Shown: in pieces, positions 1 to 7,594 of the stretch
Position numbering within the stretch: the stretch's first letter is position 1
How the letters are laid out: the number at the start of each line of letters is the position of its first letter
DNA from: Prevotellaceae bacterium UBA2744
GTDB taxonomy: Bacteria; Bacteroidota; Bacteroidia; Bacteroidales; Bacteroidaceae
NCBI GenBank assembly: GCA_002353575.1
Contig: DEJQ01000011.1
Location: 1-63,518, forward strand
DNA length: 63,518 nt
Direction: 5' to 3'
Program-made: the position numbers and the translations under genes
The notes under the pieces: generated by a model
What the model saw: only the letters and a program-made list of their open reading frames with translations
The model's database searches: none
What the model was told of the DNA's origin: nothing

Positions 1-72
1 GAATAATTGGCTTCTCTTTCTTTTGGACGGCAATCATATCTCATATTTAGAGTTATATGCGTGTATTTTGCT

Positions 73-101
73 TCCAAATTCGATAAAAATGCGAATTTGG
101 A
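73..101. promoter_or_regulatory. 29-bp palindrome upstream of AbiEi-like gene
   Basis: Perfect 10-bp inverted repeat, TCCAAATTCG at 73-82 and CGAATTTGGA at 92-101, separated by 9 nt. It lies about 65 bp upstream of a -7 box (TATATTTG, 165-172) and of the AbiEi-like start. AbiEi antitoxins are known to bind inverted repeats in their own promoter, so an operator is a reasonable inference. It could instead be a terminator stem for a gene left of the window, but no T-run follows it on the + strand. Confidence 0.45.
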
Positions 102-189
102 GATAAAAATCTATAAAATAGTGTGATTTTAGGCAAAAAAGTTCGAAGCTAATAAATTTTTTATTATATTTGCACCAAAATTGCTCAAT

Positions 190-993
190 ATGACATTGCA
201 AAAGTGGATTGAAGATAGAGCTATTCATGGTTTTCCTACGTTTTCTGTTGAGGATGTAAGGGCTGCTGACTTGTGTTCTTCTGAACAGATTCTTCAGAAC
301 GAACTTTCCAGACTATGTTCAAATAAGACCATAGCTAGTGTTTATAGAGGGTATTACGTTATTATTCCCGTTCACTATGTTTTACGTGGGTCAGTTCCTG
401 CGACCTACTATATTGATCAGTTAATGTCGTACCTGCAAAAGCCTTACTATGTCTGTATGCTTAGTGCAGCAGAGCTACTTGGCGCTGCTCATCAACGTCC
501 CCAGCAATTCTCTGTAATGACGACTTTTCCTAAGCGTAGGACAGTCTCTACTCGTAATGTAACCATTGATTGGTATTATCGGGATGGACTGCCAGAGGAA
601 GCCCTGATTACCAAGAATACTGAAACGGGAACTATCCGTATATCAAATCCTCTTCTAACCGCCGCTGACTTAGTGCAATATCAGCAACATGTAGGCGGAT
701 TGTCGCGAGTCGCCACCATACTTGAAGAACTTTCAGAGCAGATTGACATTAATAATCAGTTTGCACCACTTGCAACTTATGTGAAAAAAGTTGTATGGCA
801 ACGACTTGGCTATATACTTGAAAATGTCGTTGGGGAAAAGAAGTTAGCAGATGAATTGTATGAACAGCTTCGTACATCATCTGGTTATCTCAAATATCAA
901 CCTTTGAGCACATCGGCAGAAGATAATCCATCATTCAGAAACAGCCGGTGGAAGATAAACATAAACGTAGAAATAGAAACAGACGATATATGA
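190..993 (+). CDS. AbiEi-type antitoxin of a type IV toxin-antitoxin system
   Basis: About 267 residues. The N-terminal part looks like the winged-helix domain of AbiEi antitoxins: a helix-rich segment, then an R-G-Y-Y-V wing-like stretch near residue 55. The C-terminal part resembles the AbiEi antitoxin domain. AbiEi proteins repress their own operon and neutralise the AbiEii nucleotidyltransferase without direct contact. The ATG at 190 is preferred over an in-frame TTG at 181; a -7 box at 165-172 leaves only a short leader. The stop overlaps the next start in an ATGA (990-993), which shows this is the first gene of an AbiE pair. The partner is broken (next entry), so this antitoxin is probably an orphan. 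The family call rests on residue pattern plus the partner. Confidence 0.72.
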   Translation: MTLQKWIEDRAIHGFPTFSVEDVRAADLCSSEQILQNELSRLCSNKTIASVYRGYYVIIPVHYVLRGSVPATYYIDQLMSYLQKPYYVCMLSAAELLGAAHQRPQQFSVMTTFPKRRTVSTRNVTIDWYYRDGLPEEALITKNTETGTIRISNPLLTAADLVQYQQHVGGLSRVATILEELSEQIDINNQFAPLATYVKKVVWQRLGYILENVVGEKKLADELYEQLRTSSGYLKYQPLSTSAEDNPSFRNSRWKININVEIETDDI

Positions 994-1354
994 TTAATAG
1001 AACAGCTATACAACAATGGAGCGAACATGCTCCGTGGATAGATAATGCACAGATTGAGCAAGACCTGATTATATGCCGTGCCTTGGTTGCCATCTTTAGT
1101 GATGAGTTCTTGGCATCGCAGTTGGCATTCCGAGGAAAGTCCTTCAGTGTTACAAGAAATATATGGAGTTTGTGGTTGAAAAGGCTCCGTCCTATAAGCA
1201 GTTCGTAAATAACATGCAGGAGAAGATGGCAGATCCTGAGTTTACCAACGATATGCAATCTCTCTTGCGCCCAGGCATAATGTTTAAAGCAAGTGATGCT
1301 TACCCTCTCATATATGAGACATTTATTGATAAGATGGAGGGGAAGAGAGAGTAA
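990..1354 (+). pseudogene. AbiEii toxin remnant with internal deletion
   Basis: The gene starts at ATG 990, overlapping the antitoxin stop by 4 nt. It encodes a normal AbiEii N-terminus of about 50 residues ending in F-L-A-S-Q-L-A-F-R-G-K near 1137. That is where intact AbiEii proteins enter the GG[TA]AL nucleotidyltransferase motif. The next recognisable segment is the family C-terminus (M-E-F-V-V-E-K-A-P-S-Y-K-Q-F onward, from 1163), in a different frame (948-type frame is 0, C-terminal frame is 2). The G-G, D-x-D and K-x-D-x-x-D regions are missing, so several hundred bases were lost with a junction near 1135-1150. The product cannot be an active nucleotidyltransferase. Short in-frame products could still be translated. 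Confidence 0.75.
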
Positions 1355-1379
1355 TGAAGTCACGTATAATTAATAGAGT

Positions 1380-2630
1380 ATGAATGTAGAATCAATAATT
1401 GGCATTATTGCCGGAATCTTTGGCATAGTAACTGGCTGTGCCTGGCTTCATGGAGTAATGAAGCAACATGCAAAACAAAAGACTGCATATTCTTTGCTAA
1501 AACAAATTGCAGATAAGAACTCAACTGACGTACAAAGGAGGATGATCTTAAATAAGCTTAACAAGAACAAGTTTGTGAATGGACGCATCAAAGAGTCGTA
1601 TATTAATAAATTCGTTCTAAGTGGCAAAGGTATTGAAAAACTACTTCTTGAAATCTGTGTTGAAAATGAAATTGAACCAACAGAAGATTTATGCAAAGAA
1701 CTGATAGATACTAAAGGACAGTCGTTAAGAAAACAATATTCAGAAATAAGAGCAACGCCTATAACAAAGCAAGGAGCAGTGGAAATCTCAAACACGAAAG
1801 CAGAAGAGGTTATGCCAAAAGCAGCATCAAATCAGAAAGTATTCTTTTCGCAACACCTGACAGCATACAGTTGTTGGGCAAACATCAAGCAAGCCCTTGA
1901 AGAGAACGGAATAGCATATGGTCTTCTTCCAAATACGAAGGACATATGGGCACGTGATTATATGCCAGCATATTCAAACGGACACTATGTTTCATATGTC
2001 TATAATCCTGATTACCTACAGAACGAGAAGGATAAGCAGTATATCACTGACAATGTAGAGGAGGTGTTTGACCTATCAAATGACTCTGTTACAAAAACCA
2101 AACTTGTCATCGATGGAGGTAATGTGATTATGTGCGGTGACAAGATAATCATGACCGACAAGATTTTTGATGAGAACTCTGGTTTCAGCAAAGAAGATGT
2201 TGCTGCAGAAATCGAAAGAGTCTTCTCAGCAAAACTTGTAGTTATTCCTTGGGACAAAGAAGAGATATTTGGACATGCTGATGGAATGGTCCGATACGTT
2301 TCGGATAATCATGTGCTTATAAACAATTACAAAGATATAGATCCTGAATTGAGACTAAAGATTTTGGATGCACTTAGCCCATACTTTTCACAGATTTCAG
2401 AACTTGAATATGGTTCTGCACAAAGAGTTAATAGTTGGGCTCATATCAATTATCTTCAGGTTAATAATTTGATCTTTGTTCCTCAATTGGAAATACCCAG
2501 TGACAAACTTGCCTTAGAGCAAATATCTCGCATTTTCCCCGATTCTACAATTATACCAGTAGAGGTAAAGGGAATAGTGAAAAAAGGTGGAGCACTAAAT
2601 TGTGTATCTTGGAACTATTATAATAATTAA
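1380..2630 (+). CDS. membrane-anchored guanidine-group deiminase (agmatine/peptidyl-arginine deiminase fold)
   Basis: 416 residues. Residues 5-25 form one hydrophobic segment. Residues 26-150 are a charged helical linker. Residues 150-416 carry the motifs of the agmatine deiminase / bacterial peptidyl-arginine deiminase superfamily: D-I-W-A-R-D-Y-M-P (188-196), I-D-G-G-N (244-248), G-H-A-D-G (298-302) and a C-terminal G-G-A-L-N-C (403-408) with the catalytic cysteine. The Cys, His and Asp residues needed for hydrolysis of a guanidine group appear present. Typical agmatine deiminases are about 340-370 aa and soluble. The added membrane anchor and linker are unusual, and the substrate cannot be read from sequence. 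It starts 25 nt after the AbiEii remnant and 18 nt before a small membrane protein, suggesting co-transcription. Confidence 0.7.
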   Translation: MNVESIIGIIAGIFGIVTGCAWLHGVMKQHAKQKTAYSLLKQIADKNSTDVQRRMILNKLNKNKFVNGRIKESYINKFVLSGKGIEKLLLEICVENEIEPTEDLCKELIDTKGQSLRKQYSEIRATPITKQGAVEISNTKAEEVMPKAASNQKVFFSQHLTAYSCWANIKQALEENGIAYGLLPNTKDIWARDYMPAYSNGHYVSYVYNPDYLQNEKDKQYITDNVEEVFDLSNDSVTKTKLVIDGGNVIMCGDKIIMTDKIFDENSGFSKEDVAAEIERVFSAKLVVIPWDKEEIFGHADGMVRYVSDNHVLINNYKDIDPELRLKILDALSPYFSQISELEYGSAQRVNSWAHINYLQVNNLIFVPQLEIPSDKLALEQISRIFPDSTIIPVEVKGIVKKGGALNCVSWNYYNN

Positions 2631-2648
2631 TCTTTAAACTATAACAAT

Positions 2649-2903
2649 ATGTCAGATTTAATTTCAGGTTACTTGTTCTATTCATTAGCCGTAGTAGCAT
2701 TAATTGTCATTGTAGGTGGAGGTATCTATCTTATATTACGTCCATTGGTTTTATGGTATTTCAAAATATACTCGATAGAGTCTGAATTACAAGAGAATAA
2801 TGCTTTATTAAGGGGTATTCTTGATGAATTGGCCAAAAAGAATGTACAAACGCCATCTTCTAACCAACCAAAAGAAGACTATAGTAAGTATATGCCAAGG
2901 TAA
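2649..2903 (+). CDS. small single-helix membrane protein
   Basis: 84 residues. It has one strongly hydrophobic helix (about residues 8-35), then a charged segment with heptad character (E-S-E-L-Q-E-N-N-A-L-L, about 44-62) and a polar tail. I do not recognise a family. It follows the deiminase-like gene by 18 nt on the same strand and is likely in the same transcript, possibly as a membrane partner of that enzyme (inference). Confidence 0.6.
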   Translation: MSDLISGYLFYSLAVVALIVIVGGGIYLILRPLVLWYFKIYSIESELQENNALLRGILDELAKKNVQTPSSNQPKEDYSKYMPR

Positions 2904-3500
2904 AAAGGAAATGGTCAAATGTAAGGTTGAAAAATATACGTTTTTCTATATTATTGCTTTAGTTTAAGAAAACATTTTAGATATATTGGTTTAGTTTGTT
3001 CCCCTTTATATATAAAGAGGTCTAAACTAAACCTACTTACCCACGCAAAAACCTACTTTCCGATGCAGAATGTAAAATCTGCAAATATAAGTAGTTGGTA
3101 ATCAGTTTAAATACCTTTGTTTTAGGGTAACTAAAGTGACTCCGAGGGACGGTGGGGGGACGTAAAATAGGCAAAAATCTGCAACTGACGGAGCAGCGAG
3201 AGCAGAGTCAAGCGGGCTTGAACTCTGCCGAGTCGTGACGGAAGAAAACGAAGTTAAATATAACTGCCGTCAAAAAAAGAAAATGCAAACATCTGCAAAA
3301 TCGATTTTCCAGTTCTTTGCACGTTTACACTTTTTAACGCAGATTTTTGCATATTGTTGCATTAAGGTTTAGTTTAGGTTATAGATATATAATATGGGGA
3401 TAAACTAAACCGTTCATTGGGCAAGTATACTGACTTTCTCATCTCTTTCTTTTTTGACGGCAGAAATCAGAATCCTTTAATACAGATGTTTGGTTGCTAG
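2904..3500. other. hairpin-rich non-coding region
   Basis: About 600 bp with no convincing gene. It holds two hairpins with the same outer stem: GGTTTAGTTT/AAACTAAACC at 2988-3033 and GGTTTAGTTTA/TAAACTAAACC at 3366-3411. A third strong hairpin lies between them at 3202-3228 (12-bp arms GCAGAGTCAAGC and GCTTGAACTCTGC with a one-base bulge). An inverted pair CTGCCGTCAAAAAA (3263-3276) and TTTTTTGACGGCAG (3449-3462) is also present. The arrangement suggests a non-autonomous mobile element or a structured RNA; nothing in it identifies which. Confidence 0.55.
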
Positions 3501-3503
3501 GAA

Positions 3504-3546
3504 ATATAAATTCGGCAACAAAATGTATTTATTGCCGAATTTATAT
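3504..3546. terminator. 15-bp-stem hairpin, possible terminator of the AbiE-phosphoesterase operon
   Basis: Perfect inverted repeat ATATAAATTCGGCAA (3504-3518) and TTGCCGAATTTATAT (3532-3546) with a 13-nt loop. On the - strand it lies about 75 nt after the phosphoesterase stop, with a modest T-rich stretch within and after the stem. It directly abuts the 44-bp palindrome at 3551-3594. Confidence 0.5.
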
Positions 3547-3550
3547 AACC

Positions 3551-3594
3551 GTACAAAACTACCACACTTCTGTCTAATAGTAGTATGTTTGTAC
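3551..3594 (+). promoter_or_regulatory. 44-bp palindrome, mirrored copy of the AbiEi operator
   Basis: Arms GTACAAAACTAC (3551-3562) and GTAGTATGTTTGTAC (3580-3594). Aligned with the operator at 5883-5926 read on the - strand, 34 of 44 positions match, including both arms and the -7 box position (here TATGTTTG, 3584-3591). As read, the box points rightward, into the 3' end of the phosphoesterase gene and antisense to the operon. It may be a second AbiEi binding site, an antisense promoter, or the relic of a duplicated or lost module. Confidence 0.6.
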
Positions 3595-3621
3595 AGAATG
3601 GCGTTATAAAACTTGATTTAG

Positions 3622-4434
3622 TCAAGGGGTAATTTCAGCCAGTTCCATGATGTCTAACATCTTGAATAGGACTCCATCAATAGATGAATGCCAGCTTTGG
3701 TGAAAGTGACCGTAATACCAATGTGTAAATGTTATGGTCTCTGCTCTCAATTTGGTATAGATTGCATCCATTGTCTCACGTTCCTTCTGTACATCATCTA
3801 ACAGACTGTTGTCATATATTGCCCATTGCAGTAATCCATCTTTGTTCTGTAGTTCACAGAAAGATGGGGCAGTATGTGTCACTACTGTATCTATTTTATG
3901 CAAGTTGGTTATCTCAGATAATAAGTCGTTGTTGAAAACTGGAGCTTCATCTTGCCAATAATAGTTGGGTGAAAGAAGTTCATTGTCAGAAGAGTTATGG
4001 CTGTACCTATGTGCCTTTCTTTGATTGTGTTCCCATGCATCTATTCTTGACAGACGGTCAACAGATATTGCTCCACCTACACAGAGTATGGTGTGACCAT
4101 TGACTTTGACTACAGAGTAGTCGGGAATACAAGTAAAGCGTTTATGCCGGAACGTGTTTCCGTCAAAGTATGCTGGATTGTCATGGTTGCCACGGATGAA
4201 AAGAAACCAGTTGTTGGATTCATTTACTCGCTTGGTATTGCGTTTGACAATATTCTCATAGTACCCTTTTCTTTCAAAGCCAAAGCCACAATCTCCTGCC
4301 ACAATGACCAGAGTATCTTTCATCTGATATTGCACACAAACTTTATTCACGAGGAGATTGAAGTCACCGTGAATGTCTCCGCAGACAACAAGGCATTTGC
4401 AGTCTGGGAAATCGTATGTATGGTACTTATTCAT
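3622..4434 (-). CDS. calcineurin-like metallophosphoesterase
   Basis: 270 residues with the full dinuclear-metal signature: G-D-I-H-G-D (19-24), G-D-C-G (47-50), G-N-H-D (82-85), T-H-T-A-P near residue 190 and Y-G-H-F-H near 245. All metal ligands appear present, so an active phosphoesterase is expected; the substrate (protein, nucleotide or RNA phosphate) is unknown. There is no signal peptide, so it is cytoplasmic. Its start overlaps the end of the AbiEii gene by 8 nt, making it the third gene of an AbiEi-AbiEii-phosphoesterase operon. AbiEii-family toxins are nucleotidyltransferases, so a co-transcribed phosphoesterase that reverses or processes the modification is an attractive hypothesis. 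Base composition is AT-rich like the rest of this island. Confidence 0.85.
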   Translation of the reverse strand: MNKYHTYDFPDCKCLVVCGDIHGDFNLLVNKVCVQYQMKDTLVIVAGDCGFGFERKGYYENIVKRNTKRVNESNNWFLFIRGNHDNPAYFDGNTFRHKRFTCIPDYSVVKVNGHTILCVGGAISVDRLSRIDAWEHNQRKAHRYSHNSSDNELLSPNYYWQDEAPVFNNDLLSEITNLHKIDTVVTHTAPSFCELQNKDGLLQWAIYDNSLLDDVQKERETMDAIYTKLRAETITFTHWYYGHFHQSWHSSIDGVLFKMLDIMELAEITP

Positions 4435-5302
4435 GTGCCAGAATCTCCCAATAAGGGCGTAAAGTGTCTTGTATGTGTGTCACAACTTCCGAGAATGACA
4501 TTTCCATTTTCTTTGTGATTTTACGCAAGAATGCCTGCCATCGAACTTGCATTTGTTGGTTGTTGGCAAAATCATCGCGGAAAAACATAGTGTCAGCATC
4601 ATATGAAGTATGCCTGTTCTCAAATGTATGCACAATAGCTTCTTGTAGTATCTCACTGTCATATTTTTCTTTTGACAGCAGATGATACAGGTCGTAATAG
4701 TCTTTCATGCGGCTGCTTTGGTCTGCCAGATCAACCACTGCATGGAATTTCTCTGCAATAACTGTTTCAAGCGAGTAAGCCAGAATGTTTACAGCTGGCA
4801 GACTTTCAAGCAGAGTAGGATAGTCTAGGTCTATTGGACTTGGGGTGACAACATCGCTAAAGCCGATATCCATCGTCAATACTTGTGAAATTGTGTCCAT
4901 TCTAACTGGTATGCTCAGTCGTATACCATGATAATCCTTGAACTCTGTGATATTCTGTGATGTAATATTTTCGATGTCATAGATAACCCCGTCTTCATCG
5001 CATGGAACGGAACAAATCTCTTTGAATGTTGCAACGATTGAAGTTCCTTCATTACTTATATTTTTTCCAAGGAAGTCTATATCCAATGTTGGGCGCGCTG
5101 CAAACTTTTCGTATGCATACATCAAAGCACCACCTTTCAGATAGAAGTTGTCGCGGTATCTTGTCTGTGACATTCTGTATAGCAGACGTTCTTGAAAGAA
5201 ACGAGTCAGGATGGTTTGATGGAAGACATCTTCCTTTTTGGATATGTTCAACAGTTTGCTGCGTATAGATTTTCCGTAATTCTTTATAGCTTCGTTACTC
5301 AT
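4427..5302 (-). CDS. AbiEii-type nucleotidyltransferase toxin
   Basis: 291 residues, full length for the family. Motifs visible: N-F-Y-L-K-G-G-A-L (52-60, nucleotidyltransferase G-G), T-L-D-I-D (72-76, metal-binding Asp pair D74/D76), then A-E-K-F-H-A-V (183-189) and R-M-K-D-Y-Y-D-L-Y (198-206) with the K-D-x-x-D pattern typical of AbiEii proteins. AbiEii toxins are GTP- or nucleotide-dependent transferases that stop growth and abort phage infection. Its start overlaps the antitoxin stop (4 nt) and its end overlaps the phosphoesterase start (8 nt), so the three are translationally coupled. Unlike the + strand copy at 990-1354, it appears intact. Confidence 0.85.
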   Translation of the reverse strand: MSNEAIKNYGKSIRSKLLNISKKEDVFHQTILTRFFQERLLYRMSQTRYRDNFYLKGGALMYAYEKFAARPTLDIDFLGKNISNEGTSIVATFKEICSVPCDEDGVIYDIENITSQNITEFKDYHGIRLSIPVRMDTISQVLTMDIGFSDVVTPSPIDLDYPTLLESLPAVNILAYSLETVIAEKFHAVVDLADQSSRMKDYYDLYHLLSKEKYDSEILQEAIVHTFENRHTSYDADTMFFRDDFANNQQMQVRWQAFLRKITKKMEMSFSEVVTHIQDTLRPYWEILAHE

Positions 5303-5862
5303 AGTTTAACTTGCAGATATTGCTCAAGAATCTTTCCCACTCTTAGTCTTCGGGCGTAGTCCATCAACTTGCTTAGGTTTCTGTCTGGACGTTCAAGATA
5401 ATTATTGATGATTTCGGAGCAGACATCCATACCAACTTTATTGCGAAACTTTACCGCATCGCACACACATCGTTCAACATCGTAGAGACGAATATTGAAG
5501 CCATCAATTATCATCGAAATTACACCAATTTTTAGAAGGTCTTCCGAATAATGATGAACCTCTATTCTTGGAAAAGAAGGAATAGAGACTTTTCGCCCTC
5601 TTTTGATGGCGATATGAAAAGCCTGTGGCATGGAAGTGGTAAGCTGATGAATGCTCCATGCTGACCAAAGGCATAGAATGCCTTCAGGAACAACGGCATT
5701 GATGTCAATCATGTTGCCACTGAGTTGGTCTATATTGGCATATACACCACGACGGACCTGGATAAGCTCTCCTTGCTTGGCACTCTCCAGCATCTTATAG
5801 TAAGCTGTTCTCCCTTGCTTTTTTACAGAGGCGGAAGAAAGATATGTATTCCGTTCTTTCAT
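5299..5862 (-). CDS. AbiEi-type antitoxin / transcriptional regulator
   Basis: 187 residues from the ATG at 5862. A longer reading from 5988 is rejected because it would run through the -7 box (TATCTTTG, 5893-5886) and the palindromic operator. The N-terminal 70 residues look like a winged helix (R-T-A-Y-Y-K-M-L then V-R-R-G-V-Y-A). The rest resembles the AbiEi C-terminal domain (C-L-W-S-A-W-S-I-H, D-V-E-R-C-V-C-D-A). It neutralises AbiEii and probably represses the operon through the palindrome at 5883-5926. First gene of the three-gene operon; the stop overlaps the toxin start in a 4-nt overlap. Confidence 0.75.
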   Translation of the reverse strand: MKERNTYLSSASVKKQGRTAYYKMLESAKQGELIQVRRGVYANIDQLSGNMIDINAVVPEGILCLWSAWSIHQLTTSMPQAFHIAIKRGRKVSIPSFPRIEVHHYSEDLLKIGVISMIIDGFNIRLYDVERCVCDAVKFRNKVGMDVCSEIINNYLERPDRNLSKLMDYARRLRVGKILEQYLQVKL

Positions 5863-5882
5863 ATTCTTATCTTTGAAAATCG

Positions 5883-5926
5883 GTACAAAGATACTACAAA
5901 TATTTTTAATTGTAGTAGTTTTGTAC
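5883..5926 (-). promoter_or_regulatory. promoter/operator palindrome of the AbiE operon
   Basis: A 44-bp imperfect palindrome; on the - strand the arms are GTACAAAACTACTACAA and TTTGTAGTATCTTTGTAC. The 3' arm contains the -7 box TATCTTTG (5893-5886), about 20 nt before the antitoxin start. No good -33 TTTG is seen, as expected for a regulated promoter. Binding of an AbiEi dimer across the arms would cover the -7 box. Confidence 0.65.
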
Positions 5927-6058
5927 GGATTTTGTTCTTTTAATGGCAAATTTTTATGTTTATTAAGATGTTCCGAATACAAAATCAACGTATCAAGTAA
6001 TGATATTTTTATTACTTTTTCAACAAAAAGGTTTCATTATAACAATTCAAAATGATAA

Positions 6059-6082
6059 AAAGGTTATAGCAATATAACCTTT
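6059..6082 (-). terminator. terminator after mnmE
   Basis: AAAGGTTATA / TATAACCTTT stem with a 4-nt loop, followed on the - strand by TTTTTATC. It is about 130 nt after the mnmE stop. Apart from this hairpin and the AbiE operator, the 5863-6214 gap shows nothing recognisable. Confidence 0.65.
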
Positions 6083-6214
6083 CTGAGTACATTCTGCATG
6101 CTATTTCTGTCAGAATTCACAAATATTGCGAAGATGGAGATAAATTTCTATAATAATTGGAGTATTCTATAGTATTGCTATATAATCGAGAGATCCTTTC
6201 AAACATTATACATA

Positions 6215-7585
6215 TCACTTTCCGACGCAAAAGTGTTTAAATATATTGTTTAGGGTTTCCTGGGAGGTTATTTGACCGCCGGTGATGTCGGAAAGGTCGG
6301 AGAGGACCAGACGGAGGTCTTCAGCAAGGAGATCGCCTGTGAGGGATGACTGCAGACCGGAGAGGACTCGTTCCAGATTCTTGTGGGCTCGGGAGAGAGC
6401 CTCGTAATGGCGGGCTGAGGTAACTATAACGTCGTTTTCGTTTAACTCCGGAATGTTTGCTGCTGAATAGATGGCACGTTCCAGTGTATCTATATTGTCA
6501 TCGTTTTTGGCACTGATGGCAATGGCTTCGATATTGGAATCGGTGGGAATGGAATGCTGGTCTGATTTATTCCAAATGGTAATGAGCGTTTTTCCCTCTG
6601 TACGCCGGCGGATGTCTGCCGTCTCGGCAGCAGTTGGAAGTTCGTCGATTACCCAAAGAATGATTTTTGCTTTTTCTATCGCCTGATATGTGCGGTCGAT
6701 ACCGATGCGCTCTACGCTGTCTTCTGTCTGGCGGATGCCGGCAGTGTCTATGATGCGGAAGGTGGCACCGCCAAGAATCATTGTGTCTTCGACGGTGTCG
6801 CGAGTAGTTCCGTGTACATCAGACACTATTGCGCGATCATCGTGCAGCAGGCGGTTCAGAAGAGTTGACTTGCCGACGTTTGTCTTTCCGACGATAGCAA
6901 CAGGAATGCCATTTTTCAGTGCCTGACCAGTTTCAAACGACTGTGCAAGATGCAGGATGCGGCTGTCTATGGTCCGGGCCAGTTGCAGCAGTTCTGTGCG
7001 GTCGGCAAACTCCAGGTCTTCATGGTCGGAGAAGTCCAGTTCGAGTTCGAGGAGCGACGTGAGCCTCAACAGCTGTTCGCGAAGTTGGGAGAGTTCGGAC
7101 GAGAAACCGCCGCGAAGTTGCGAGAGTGCAATCTTGTGAGTAGCTTTGTTTGAAGCTGCTATCAAGTCGGCTACGGCTTCAGCCTGAGAGAGGTCCATCT
7201 TACCGTTGAGGAATGCCCGTTGCGTGAATTCGCCCGGTTCTGCCTGACGGCACCCGTTCATGATGAGCAGTTCGATGATGCGCTTCACAATATATGCGGA
7301 GGCATGGCATGATATTTCTGCTGAGTCCTCGCCGGTATAACTATGTGGAGCACGGAATATGCTGACCAGTACTTCATCTACTATTTCTATCTGCGATGCA
7401 GGGATGGAAGGGGCGAATATCCTGCCATAGTGTATCGTATTGGGTTCTGCATAAAGAATGTCTTTTGAGAAGATGCGGCTCAGCGTCTCAAAAGTATCCT
7501 TACCCGAGATGCGTATTACGGCAATGGCACCACCGACAGATGTTGCCAAAGCGCAGATAGTGTCTGATTTTAAAGCATTGCTCAT
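6215..7585 (-). CDS. mnmE: tRNA modification GTPase MnmE
   Basis: 456 residues, the normal MnmE length. N-terminal tetrahydrofolate-binding domain (I-C-A-L-A-T, residues 10-15), central helical domain, and an inserted G domain with G1 G-K-T-N-V-G-K-S, G3 D-T-A-G and G4 N-K-S-D. The C-terminus ends in the diagnostic C-V-G-K. With MnmG it installs the carboxymethylaminomethyl or related group on U34 of tRNAs. It follows the nucleoside phosphorylase gene by 9 nt on the same strand. Confidence 0.97.
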   Translation of the reverse strand: MSNALKSDTICALATSVGGAIAVIRISGKDTFETLSRIFSKDILYAEPNTIHYGRIFAPSIPASQIEIVDEVLVSIFRAPHSYTGEDSAEISCHASAYIVKRIIELLIMNGCRQAEPGEFTQRAFLNGKMDLSQAEAVADLIAASNKATHKIALSQLRGGFSSELSQLREQLLRLTSLLELELDFSDHEDLEFADRTELLQLARTIDSRILHLAQSFETGQALKNGIPVAIVGKTNVGKSTLLNRLLHDDRAIVSDVHGTTRDTVEDTMILGGATFRIIDTAGIRQTEDSVERIGIDRTYQAIEKAKIILWVIDELPTAAETADIRRRTEGKTLITIWNKSDQHSIPTDSNIEAIAISAKNDDNIDTLERAIYSAANIPELNENDVIVTSARHYEALSRAHKNLERVLSGLQSSLTGDLLAEDLRLVLSDLSDITGGQITSQETLNNIFKHFCVGK

Positions 7586-7594
7586 AAGGCGGTA

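Noticed and set aside
1..6200. Insertion sequence or integrase driving the left accessory block
   Set aside because: No transposase or recombinase gene was seen in any frame; mobility is only hinted at by repeats.
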